A model generated the notes under the pieces. It had not been told where the DNA came from. It saw only the letters and a list, made by a program, of their open reading frames with translations, and searched no databases. Positions 1-7,013 of a stretch of 11,940 nucleotides of DNA are shown one piece after another. The translations under genes and the position numbers were made by a program. Each line of letters opens with the position of its first letter. Position 1 is the first letter of the stretch. The stretch comes from an archaeon (GTDB lineage Archaea; Iainarchaeota; Iainarchaeia; CSSED10-239). The stretch lies in NCBI GenBank assembly GCA_029563035.1, contig JAKQTP010000290.1, positions 1 to 11,940 on the forward strand, in the 5' to 3' direction.

Positions 1-27
1 ATAAGTTTTCAGTAACGGAGAAAATAT

Positions 28-990
28 ATGAAACTAGACTTTAATCTAACACAAAAAGAAAGAATAGAATTTGTTAGAAATTTTAAAAACCCAACTAATG
101 AACAGAAAGAAATTTTGGCAAATTATATATTGTGGGCAGAACCACAAAAAAACTTTTATATTACAGAAGAAAAGATACTAAAAAAACAAAAGCAATACGG
201 CGTAATTTATTTAGAAGAACATAATATGGATATATTTAAAAAAATAACTTCTAAAGCAACAAGAATTCGTAATAAACCAATAGATTATGAAAAAGAGGCA
301 ACAAAACCTATAAAAGAATTATTAAAAACAATTATACATTTAGAAAATAGTGAATTGGATAGAGATAAAAGAAAATTATTAAGTGATTTATATAAAGAAC
401 AATATTATATATTGGATAATCAAAGAAATACTATAAATAGTAGATATGATGTGCAAGCAAAAAACTTTCATGATATTATTATATCTGAAGTAGATGATTT
501 TGGGTTAGAGGTATATCCAAGTATGTACACACCTGCATTTAAAACCTTTGATATTCTTATAGGTGAAAAAACCGATAAAATGATAGACTTAACAAACATT
601 GCACATTTAAGTGAATTGTATAAAAATTGGCATGAATATCCTATGTTGCATGAAACATTAGAATTTTTTGAAGGTCTATTGTATCTATCAAAAAAGAAAC
701 AATTGGTTTTAAAAACAAGGAAAACGGGAATGCCGCAAATTTCTGCTGCTAAATATATAGAAAGAGAATTAGGTTCTTCAATAAACCCAAATTATTTATC
801 AACTATTCTATATAAACAAATACTTCCTGCATTTGCAGAAAAAGTTCAAGATTTTATTAATTCACAAGGTGATGAACTTTTCCAATGTGTTGAATGTGGC
901 AAAAAATTGCCCGATAATTCTAAATTCTATCATTATTCAAATGGCAAAAGAAAAAGAAAAAAATGTAAAAAATGTTATTTAGGAGGTTAA
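28..990 (+). CDS. HTH and zinc-ribbon phage protein upstream of terminase
   Basis: A 320-residue protein. Residues about 232-268 look like a helix-turn-helix of the kind that ends in an NxxYLSTI recognition helix. The C-terminus carries a four-cysteine zinc ribbon: Cys287, Cys290, Cys313 and Cys316 (CVEC and CKKC) around a basic GKRKRKK stretch. Residues 1-220 are mostly helical and charged with no motif I can name. The overall layout (helical body, HTH, C-terminal zinc ribbon, just before the terminase genes) matches a protein common in Firmicutes phages. It probably binds DNA, either as the packaging-site recognition factor (small terminase role) or as a late regulator; the sequence does not decide. 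The start ATG has GGAG 7 bases upstream. The next gene's Shine-Dalgarno lies in its last codons. Zinc binding and HTH are seen as patterns; function is inferred. Confidence 0.75.
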   Translation: MKLDFNLTQKERIEFVRNFKNPTNEQKEILANYILWAEPQKNFYITEEKILKKQKQYGVIYLEEHNMDIFKKITSKATRIRNKPIDYEKEATKPIKELLKTIIHLENSELDRDKRKLLSDLYKEQYYILDNQRNTINSRYDVQAKNFHDIIISEVDDFGLEVYPSMYTPAFKTFDILIGEKTDKMIDLTNIAHLSELYKNWHEYPMLHETLEFFEGLLYLSKKKQLVLKTRKTGMPQISAAKYIERELGSSINPNYLSTILYKQILPAFAEKVQDFINSQGDELFQCVECGKKLPDNSKFYHYSNGKRKRKKCKKCYLGG

Positions 991-993
991 TAT

Positions 994-1941
994 ATGAAGA
1001 AAAAATGTACTTATTGCAAAAAGGAAAAAACACTAGATGTTTTTATAGATACCGAAAATATATTTTTTGTAGACAAAAAATTTCCCATATGTTTAGAGTG
1101 TTTAAACGATTTCTTTACTCAAAAAGTACCAAGTGGCAAAGAGTGGGATACCTTTAATAAATTTTGTCAAACTATAGATATATATTTTGACCCACAACTT
1201 TACCAAGAACTTAGAGATATAGATGCTGAAAATGCACTTATATTATATATGAAGAAAGCACCAAAAGCTGATACCGTTGATTGGAATACACTAAACAAAG
1301 CATATTTAAAATTAGTTACACTTGGCGAAATTCATCAAGTACATCCTGTATTAGAAGAGGGCGAATTATTAAGACTTAAAGACGCTTGGGGTGAAGAATA
1401 TTTACAAGAAGAATGTTTAGAATTAGAAAAAATGCTAAAATCTTGGCGACAAACTCAAGCAATATCCAATCATAATCAATTGGAAGATACAAAAAGATTA
1501 TGTAAGATTGCTTTACAAATGGATAAAAAGGTTCGAGCAGGTGAGGATATTGATAAAGTGCTAAAAACATATGTAGCTTTAAAAGATAGTTTGGGCTTTT
1601 CCAATAAATCAAAAGGAAACTCCGATAGTATTGAGACAGTTGGCGAAATGTTTAGTTATTTAGAAAAATCAGGTTGGTTAAATACCTATTATCAAGGCGA
1701 AGAAAATGATGAATTAGATAAAACGATATTAGAAATGCAAGCTTGGACAAAAAGGGTTGTAATTGACAATTCTGAAATTGGCGATCAACTCGAAGCAACA
1801 TTAAAACAAGTTGTAACACTATTAAATAAATCGAATAAATATGAGGAATTACCATCTGATGAAGATATTGATGAGGCAATGGAACAAGAGGATAAAGAGC
1901 TGGTAAACTTCTTTAACGAAGGTGAAATAAGCGATGATTGA
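994..1941 (+). CDS. Zinc-finger protein, possible terminase small subunit
   Basis: A 315-residue acidic protein beginning with a four-cysteine zinc finger: Cys5, Cys8 (CTYC) and Cys33, Cys36 (CLEC). The following segment (FCQTIDIYFDPQLY, then an NALILYMKK helix) fits a pattern I know from Firmicutes phage proteins encoded directly before the large terminase. The rest is predicted helical and ends in a very acidic tail (residues 285-315). Position, size and a metal-binding end suggest the DNA-recognition subunit of the packaging motor, which would bring viral DNA to the large terminase. No canonical small-terminase domain can be read directly, so this is inference. The start is well set: AGGAGG at 981-986 lies 7 bases before the ATG. 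Its stop overlaps the terminase start by 8 bases, which suggests translational coupling. Confidence 0.7.
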   Translation: MKKKCTYCKKEKTLDVFIDTENIFFVDKKFPICLECLNDFFTQKVPSGKEWDTFNKFCQTIDIYFDPQLYQELRDIDAENALILYMKKAPKADTVDWNTLNKAYLKLVTLGEIHQVHPVLEEGELLRLKDAWGEEYLQEECLELEKMLKSWRQTQAISNHNQLEDTKRLCKIALQMDKKVRAGEDIDKVLKTYVALKDSLGFSNKSKGNSDSIETVGEMFSYLEKSGWLNTYYQGEENDELDKTILEMQAWTKRVVIDNSEIGDQLEATLKQVVTLLNKSNKYEELPSDEDIDEAMEQEDKELVNFFNEGEISDD

Positions 1942-3697
1942 TTATAAAAGAATATTGGCAAAAGATACTTCATTAACTTGTGCAAAAAAGAATGGTGTTG
2001 TTTTTGAAAAAGGCTACTCTATTGATAAAGAATGGTTAGAAAGAAATATAGAAAAGGTGCAGAAAGTATGTCGCACCTTTTCTGCTTATCCAGATATATT
2101 TTTAGATGTAATAAAGCCGTCCGACTCAGAATTTAACCTATATCCATACCAAAGAATGGTATTAAGAGGCTCTGTAAGATATAGATATGTTTACATAACA
2201 GCACCTCGTGCTTTTAGTAAATCGTTTTTAATGATATTGGGATTTTTAACCTTATGTATATTCTGTCCTGGCATTAAGCTTTCAATAATAGCACCTGGGA
2301 AGGAGCAAGCAACACAATTAACAAAAGATAAATTTAATGAAATATTCGGATTATTTCCACTACTAAAGAAAGAATTAGTAGGCGGAGATTTTTTTTCAGG
2401 TAAGGATTACATCAATGCTATATTAGAAAACGGCTCAACTTTAGAAGTGGTTGCCGCTCTCGACTCTACTCGTGGACGTAGAAAACATGGTGGAATTATA
2501 GATGAGGTTAGAGACCATGATGGTGACAAATTAAATAACATAATTTTGCCACTTTTTAATGTAAGTAGAAGAACACTACTTGGTAAATTAAATCCTTATG
2601 AAAAAAAGCAAAGAATTATATATATAACATCTGCAGGTGATAAATTTTCATTTGCATATGATAAAATGATAGAAACACTTATACAATCTATTATATCGCC
2701 ACAAGATGCTTGGGTATTTGGATGTAGTTACAAAGTGCCACTTATGCACAACCTTTTAGATGAAAATTATCTAAACCAGATTAAAACATCAACTACTTAC
2801 TCTGCTGAGTCTTTTGCCAAAGAATATTTAGGTAGATGGTTGGCAGGTGGAAGTGATAGCTGGTTTGATGGTGAGCTATTAAACAAAAGAAGAATAGTTA
2901 AAATGGCTGAACACTACTATCATCAATCACAAAATAAAAGGGCGTTTTATCTAATATCGGTTGACGTTGCAAAATATAGCTGTCAAACAGTAGCCTCAGT
3001 TTTTAAGGTATTACCGAAAGACGGCAAATATTATAGTAAGTTAGTAAATATAAAAATATTGGGCTTAACTGAAGATAGAAAGCATTTTGAAAAACAAGCA
3101 ATAGACTTAAAAAAGATGATAGCTGATTATAGAGTAAAAGAAATTGTTATAGATGGAAATGGTATAGGTGACGGACTTATAGATTTTATGATAATAGAAA
3201 ATTCTGAAGATGGTGTTATTTATCCAGCATATGGCGTAAAAAATGACACAAAAGGACATTACAAAACAGCTAACAAATATGCAGGGGAAAAAATTATTTA
3301 TAATATAAAAGGTAATGACGAACTAAATTCAAAAATTTATTCTAATGCTCTATCAAGAATACAAAGCGGACAAGTAGCTTTTTTAATTAGTGAGACTTTA
3401 GAAAAAGCTAGAATACAAAATTCTTCTTCATATAAAAAGATAGAGAAAAGAATAGAACATCTTTTACCTTATGAATTAACGACAAGACTATTTGCCGAAA
3501 TGTTGAACCTAAAACTTTCGCCAAGAACAAGAGCAACCAATCTTATTGTGCTAGAACAAAAAAGTAAGTCAACATTGAAAGATAAATTTTCGTCAGCATC
3601 TTACGGATTGTGGCGAATAAAAGAACTAGAAGATGAATATTTGAACAATTTGAAAAAGAGCAGAAATTCTGCACGAAATCTTATATTTGTTGATTGA
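1934..3697 (+). CDS. terL: Terminase large subunit (packaging ATPase and nuclease)
   Basis: A 587-residue DNA packaging motor protein that pumps DNA into the prohead through the portal and cuts concatemers. The N-terminal ATPase shows an adenine-contact-like YPYQ (70-73), a divergent Walker A loop APRAFSKS (90-97), Walker B GGIIDEV (186-192; Asp190, Glu191 as catalytic carboxylate) and a coupling motif IYITSAGD (229-236). The C-terminal RNase H-like nuclease shows ISVDVAKY (341-348, Asp344) and IVIDGNGIGDGLID (404-417, Asp407 or Asp413); I could not fix the third metal-binding acid. Length is normal for the family. The Walker A loop has Ser where the usual Gly precedes Lys-Ser, a variant seen in other phage terminases. 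The start overlaps the upstream stop by 8 bases with GAAGGTGA just before it. An inverted repeat lies within codons 39-50. Confidence 0.95.
   Translation: MIDYKRILAKDTSLTCAKKNGVVFEKGYSIDKEWLERNIEKVQKVCRTFSAYPDIFLDVIKPSDSEFNLYPYQRMVLRGSVRYRYVYITAPRAFSKSFLMILGFLTLCIFCPGIKLSIIAPGKEQATQLTKDKFNEIFGLFPLLKKELVGGDFFSGKDYINAILENGSTLEVVAALDSTRGRRKHGGIIDEVRDHDGDKLNNIILPLFNVSRRTLLGKLNPYEKKQRIIYITSAGDKFSFAYDKMIETLIQSIISPQDAWVFGCSYKVPLMHNLLDENYLNQIKTSTTYSAESFAKEYLGRWLAGGSDSWFDGELLNKRRIVKMAEHYYHQSQNKRAFYLISVDVAKYSCQTVASVFKVLPKDGKYYSKLVNIKILGLTEDRKHFEKQAIDLKKMIADYRVKEIVIDGNGIGDGLIDFMIIENSEDGVIYPAYGVKNDTKGHYKTANKYAGEKIIYNIKGNDELNSKIYSNALSRIQSGQVAFLISETLEKARIQNSSSYKKIEKRIEHLLPYELTTRLFAEMLNLKLSPRTRATNLIVLEQKSKSTLKDKFSSASYGLWRIKELEDEYLNNLKKSRNSARNLIFVD
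2050..2083 (+). other. Perfect 11-bp inverted repeat inside terL
   Basis: AGAAAAGGTGC (2050-2060) and its exact complement GCACCTTTTCT (2073-2083) flank a 12-base loop. The RNA would form an 11-bp stem about 115 bases into the terminase reading frame. No U-run follows, so it is not a canonical terminator. By rough hand estimate a stem this long is not expected by chance in 12 kb of such DNA, though 8-bp stems are. A role in packaging recognition or in tuning terminase expression is speculation. Confidence 0.6.
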
Positions 3698-3732
3698 TAA
3701 ACGTACTTTATATATAAGGGGTGATAAAAACA

Positions 3733-5169
3733 ATGAACACTAACTATGAAAAATTTAGCAAAGAGCTAAGTGGCTTTCTATCTGGAATGGAAAATGCTGT
3801 TATTTCAACATATGGAAATGAACGATATGCACCAGAAGAAACGTATGAATATACAAAAGAAGAAATTATTAGAATTATCAAAGAAGGCGATAGTTTAGAA
3901 AGAAGTAAATTATCACTCACTTTTTATAGAGTAAATGGATTGTATAGTGCATTAATACATCATTATTCAAACTTTTTACTTTATTTGTATGTTTTAAGTG
4001 TTAAGCCTAGTGCCAAAAAAATGCCTTTCAGTAAGTATGAAAAAGAGTATTATCAAGCATTAAATTATTTAGAAGATAGCGATATGTATAATCTCTCTAT
4101 GAAGATATTTAATGAAGTACTAGTAAAAGGCGGCTATTATGTATTGGCAACAAAAACAAACACATCCGTTGTATTACAAGACTTACCTTTTGAATATTGT
4201 CGTTGCCGTTTCTTAGATTTAAATGGTTATGATGTGGTAGAACTTAATTTAGAATACTTCAATTCGGTGAGAAACCAAATTGATAGAGAACTCTTATTAA
4301 ATACATACCCTAAAGAGATAGTAAAAGAATATAATAAATATGTAAGAGGCAAAAGAGATAGATGGTTACCACTATCTACAAAATACGCTTTTTATTTAAA
4401 TATATTTGAAGAAAAGCCTTTCTTTCTTAATACACTCTTATCTTTGATAGGTATTGAGAAAAAGAAAGAATATCAAGACCAATTTGATAAAAAACAATTA
4501 GGAACTCTAATAACATTAGAGCCTGAATTGTTAAAAGATGGTGATTTTGCTATTGAGCCAAATGAAATGAAAGCATTGCACAAAGGGGCAGTAGCCAATG
4601 TAGGAAAACCACTTGATGCAAAAATACTATCCACTTATGCAAAAGTAAATGTACACAAATTGGCAAATGATAATTCTGCAAAAATAACAAATGAAGATAT
4701 TTTAGATAGTTTTTACGCCGATGCTGGAATATCTTATAAATTGTTTAATGCAGATACAGATAAGACAGCTGAGTTTATTTTACAGAAAGATTTAGCCTTT
4801 TGTGTTAAATTTGGCGAAAAAATTGCCAAATTCTTTGAAAGAATACTCTTGTTATTGTTAAATACTAAGAAAGTAGAATTTTCAGTAAATATTCTTCCTG
4901 TTGCACAGTTTAACAAAGAGGAAGAATTTAAAAAATCAAAAGAATTGTTGGCATTTGGCTATAGCTTTTTAATTCCACATATTTTGGCAGGTGGAAAGCA
5001 AAGCAATCTATTATCATTAAAACAATTAGAAAATGATGGTCTTGATTTAGACAGTGTGTTAAAACCACTAATGTCATCTTATACAACAAGTGGCAAAAAT
5101 TTACCACAAGATAAAGAAAAAGTTAAAGAGGAGGAAAAGCCAGTTGAACAAGAAGAAAATCAATTATAA
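3733..5169 (+). CDS. Portal protein
   Basis: A 478-residue protein that would form the dodecameric ring at the capsid vertex, through which DNA enters and leaves and on which the terminase docks. The call rests on position (between large terminase and prohead protease), on length, and on layout: a helical N-terminus, a mixed middle, long helices at about residues 305-375 that would fit the stem and wing/crown region, and a low-complexity acidic tail at the end. An in-frame GTG at 3721 could add four residues, but it overlaps the Shine-Dalgarno AAGGGGTGA (3716-3724), which sits 8 bases before the ATG at 3733, so the ATG is chosen. The last 26 bases overlap the protease gene. The gap to terL (3698-3732) holds no clear promoter. 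Confidence 0.85.
   Translation: MNTNYEKFSKELSGFLSGMENAVISTYGNERYAPEETYEYTKEEIIRIIKEGDSLERSKLSLTFYRVNGLYSALIHHYSNFLLYLYVLSVKPSAKKMPFSKYEKEYYQALNYLEDSDMYNLSMKIFNEVLVKGGYYVLATKTNTSVVLQDLPFEYCRCRFLDLNGYDVVELNLEYFNSVRNQIDRELLLNTYPKEIVKEYNKYVRGKRDRWLPLSTKYAFYLNIFEEKPFFLNTLLSLIGIEKKKEYQDQFDKKQLGTLITLEPELLKDGDFAIEPNEMKALHKGAVANVGKPLDAKILSTYAKVNVHKLANDNSAKITNEDILDSFYADAGISYKLFNADTDKTAEFILQKDLAFCVKFGEKIAKFFERILLLLLNTKKVEFSVNILPVAQFNKEEEFKKSKELLAFGYSFLIPHILAGGKQSNLLSLKQLENDGLDLDSVLKPLMSSYTTSGKNLPQDKEKVKEEEKPVEQEENQL
5128..5134 (+). promoter_or_regulatory. Ribosome binding site fixing a TTG start
   Basis: GAGGAGG lies inside the end of the portal gene, 9 bases before TTG at 5144. The same frame is open back to a GTG at 5090, but that codon has no such site. 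This decides the protease start and makes it a TTG. Confidence 0.75.
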
Positions 5170-6385
5170 TTTACCTATAGAATTTTCTAAAAATTTAGAA
5201 AAGGTAAGTTCTAATTTAAGCAAGTGCCGAGCAAGAATTTGTTATGGCGACAGAAATCGTAACTATACCTGTTTTGAGGATGTTTTGCCTCAAATGGAAA
5301 AAAGTTTAATATATACTCCAATTAAGGCAATTTGGTCAGATGAAAAAAGAGATTTTGAGGGTCATGGCTGGAACTCAACTCAAGGGCGAATTTATGGTAT
5401 TGTGCCCGCAGACCAAACTATCACATATGAAGAAAATTCAGATGAGGATGGTACAATAAAAAAATATATGGCTTGTGATGTATACTTATACACAGGTTTA
5501 TATACAGAGGCAGGCTATATAGCTGGCAAAGGCTTGTCTTTAGAACTTAATCCAAAAACTGCAAAAGGTAAATGGATTGAGGATGAAAATGGTGATAGCT
5601 ATTTTAAATTTAGCCAAGCAGAATTTCAAGCACTACAGGTTTTAGGTAATGAAGTAGAACCTTGCTTTGGCGGGGCGGCGTTCTATGAGTTCTTAATGAC
5701 ACAAAAAAAGGAGGATAATGATAAAATGGAAATTAAAAAGATTGCCGAAAATCTTTATGAATTAGTTGATGGCGAAGTAAAAACTTTGTTATATACTGTT
5801 ACAAAAGAAGAGGCAGACAAATTGGGTGTGGCTACTGTAAGTTCAGTTTATGAACAAATGGACGAACTACAAGCAAAATATTCAACTTTAGAAACAGAAA
5901 AAGCTGAAGTAGCAGAAAAATATTCCACATTAGAAACTGAAAAAGTAGAAATAGAAACTAAATTTTCAGCACTTGAGGCAGAAAAAACTGCTCTTGATGA
6001 AAAATATTCAATTTTAGAGACAGAAAAAGTAGAGATTGAAAACAAATATTCTACTTTACAAGTAGAAAAGGTAGAAATTGAAACTAAATTTTCAGCACTA
6101 GAGGCAGAAAGATTAGAAAAAGAAACCTTGGAAAAAAAATCACTAATTGAAAAATACTCTAAAATTATAGGTGAAGAAAAAGCCGTAGAATTAGAGGATA
6201 TAAAGTCAAAAGTGACTCAATATTCAGTACAAGAAATTGAGAAAGAGTTGGCTTTCTTATACACTAAGTCAAATGAGGGGGTATTGTTTGAAGGTCAAAG
6301 AATATACTCACATGGTGGTTCTCATAAATATGAAAACCCAGATAAAACATTAGAATTAATTAAAAAAATAGGGGGTAAACAATAA
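5144..6385 (+). CDS. Prohead maturation protease fused to coiled-coil scaffold
   Basis: A 413-residue protein in two parts. Residues about 20-185 look like a phage prohead serine protease (assemblin-type fold): FEGHGW (71-76) supplies the likely catalytic His74, and KGLSLEL (129-135) the likely catalytic Ser132, followed by a KGKW strand and the sequence GNEVEPCF (168-175), which I recognise from Firmicutes phage proteases. From residue 195 a scaffold-like region follows, with six 14-residue coiled-coil repeats at 245-328 and a short C-terminal domain. It would guide shell assembly from inside, then cut the scaffold and capsid proteins before DNA entry. The TTG start at 5144 has a strong Shine-Dalgarno. 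It overlaps the portal stop by 26 bases, and its own stop overlaps the next start by one base (TAATG). Catalytic residues are inferred from motif position, not aligned. Confidence 0.8.
   Translation: MNKKKINYNLPIEFSKNLEKVSSNLSKCRARICYGDRNRNYTCFEDVLPQMEKSLIYTPIKAIWSDEKRDFEGHGWNSTQGRIYGIVPADQTITYEENSDEDGTIKKYMACDVYLYTGLYTEAGYIAGKGLSLELNPKTAKGKWIEDENGDSYFKFSQAEFQALQVLGNEVEPCFGGAAFYEFLMTQKKEDNDKMEIKKIAENLYELVDGEVKTLLYTVTKEEADKLGVATVSSVYEQMDELQAKYSTLETEKAEVAEKYSTLETEKVEIETKFSALEAEKTALDEKYSILETEKVEIENKYSTLQVEKVEIETKFSALEAERLEKETLEKKSLIEKYSKIIGEEKAVELEDIKSKVTQYSVQEIEKELAFLYTKSNEGVLFEGQRIYSHGGSHKYENPDKTLELIKKIGGKQ
5709..5714 (+). promoter_or_regulatory. Internal ribosome binding site for nested scaffold
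   Basis: AGGAGG occurs inside the protease gene, 11 bases before an in-frame ATG at 5726 and exactly at the boundary between the protease and coiled-coil regions. It is as strong as the sites used by neighbouring genes. An out-of-frame ATG at 5718 would give only a few codons. Confidence 0.6.
5726..6385 (+). CDS. Nested scaffolding protein (internal in-frame start)
   Basis: A predicted 219-residue product sharing the frame and stop of the protease gene. It starts at Met195 of the long protein (MEIKKIAENLYEL), directly after the protease domain. It comprises a short N-terminal domain, six 14-residue coiled-coil repeats and a C-terminal segment. Scaffold proteins are needed in many copies while the protease is needed in few; a separate strong start gives that ratio, as in lambda, where the scaffold is made from an internal start in the protease gene. 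The C-terminal part beyond residue 330 of the long form (GEEKAVELEDIKSK and later) would be the likely capsid-binding end. That both products are made is inference from the ribosome binding site; the reading frame alone does not prove it. Confidence 0.55.
   Translation: MEIKKIAENLYELVDGEVKTLLYTVTKEEADKLGVATVSSVYEQMDELQAKYSTLETEKAEVAEKYSTLETEKVEIETKFSALEAEKTALDEKYSILETEKVEIENKYSTLQVEKVEIETKFSALEAERLEKETLEKKSLIEKYSKIIGEEKAVELEDIKSKVTQYSVQEIEKELAFLYTKSNEGVLFEGQRIYSHGGSHKYENPDKTLELIKKIGGKQ
5876..6127 (+). repeat. Six tandem 42-base coding repeats (14-residue coiled coil)
   Basis: Six copies of a 14-residue unit, consensus K-Y/F-S-T/A-L-E-T/A-E-K-V-E-I-E-T, start at 5876, 5918, 5960, 6002, 6044 and 6086. 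Copies 1-3 resemble copies 4-6 in order, a 126-base higher-order repeat: copies 3 and 6 both begin KFSALEAE. Each unit is two heptads with Tyr/Phe and Leu, then Lys and Ile/Val/Leu, at the core positions. Copies differ at many third codon positions. Confidence 0.85.
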
Positions 6386-6999
6386 TGGCATTAAAAAGAT
6401 TAACAATAGAAGGCTATGGCGTAGCTGAATGGAACAAAATTGCAGCTCCATTTACAGCTAAGATGGAATCTCAACTTCCATTAGACCCAGACGTTTTCAA
6501 AGCAAATGACTCAGATACTTCAGGTATATTTTGTGAAGTAGGACAATTCCTAGCATTAGACAAAACAAACATGGTGGCAACTGTTCCAACAACTGCTACT
6601 GACGCAGGTTATCTTCCAATAGGATATAACTTCTCAAGTGAAGTATTATATGACGAAAGAAAAAGAGGTTTAAAGAATTTCAAACAAACTTGTGAAGATT
6701 TCTTACCTAACATAGGTATACCAGAAGTTTCAGATGTTATAACAATAAACGCTGTATTATATGACGACACAGAGTTCGCTGAAGACTCACCTAAAACAGC
6801 TGAAGATGTATTTATTGAAGCTTTGGGGGATGTAGCAACTACTCCACTATATGGTATATTAACAAACGAATCCAAAGGTTTTCTAGTAATTACTGAAGGA
6901 GTTACTAATAATTTAGGTGGAATAGTTTACAGAGTTGTAGAAAAAACATCAATGCCAGATGGGTCTACTGGTATAAAATTGCAAGCCGTGAAGGCATAA
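6385..6999 (+). CDS. Capsid decoration-like protein
   Basis: A 204-residue protein encoded directly before the major capsid gene. The opening (MALKRLTIEGYG) and a central YDERKRGLKNF segment match a pattern I remember from Firmicutes phage proteins at this locus. It is rich in beta-type segments and lacks a signal peptide or membrane segment. In many phages the gene between protease/scaffold and major capsid protein encodes a decoration or cement protein that binds the shell after expansion; that is the likely role here, by position and pattern rather than by motif. The start ATG shares one base with the upstream stop (TAATG), with AGGGGGT 8 bases before it. AGGAGGGG follows the stop and serves the capsid gene. 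Another minor structural role is possible. Confidence 0.6.
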   Translation: MALKRLTIEGYGVAEWNKIAAPFTAKMESQLPLDPDVFKANDSDTSGIFCEVGQFLALDKTNMVATVPTTATDAGYLPIGYNFSSEVLYDERKRGLKNFKQTCEDFLPNIGIPEVSDVITINAVLYDDTEFAEDSPKTAEDVFIEALGDVATTPLYGILTNESKGFLVITEGVTNNLGGIVYRVVEKTSMPDGSTGIKLQAVKA

Positions 7000-7013
7000 G
7001 GAGGGGTATAATA

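Noticed and set aside
972..1157. Short + strand frame overlapping the junction of the two zinc-finger genes
   Set aside because: It overlaps a well-supported gene in another frame and has no suitable ribosome binding site.
3690..3718. Promoter-like TTGATT, 17-base spacer, TATAAG between terL and portal
   Set aside because: The -10 box overlaps the portal Shine-Dalgarno (3716-3724), so a transcript starting downstream would lack it. Such matches are common by chance in AT-rich DNA.
4356..4377. Stem with one bulged base (AGATAG, TGG, loop TTA) inside the portal gene
   Set aside because: Short arms with a bulge are expected by chance, and nothing nearby suggests regulation.
4808..4832. 8-bp inverted repeat AATTTGGC / GCCAAATT inside the portal gene
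   Set aside because: A rough estimate gives a few 8-bp stems by chance in a window of this size and composition; it is AT-rich and within coding sequence.
5848..6045. Open frame on the - strand opposite the coiled-coil repeats
   Set aside because: It is a mirror of the repeat region: the repeated codons lack stop complements. It has no ribosome binding site and runs against all other genes.
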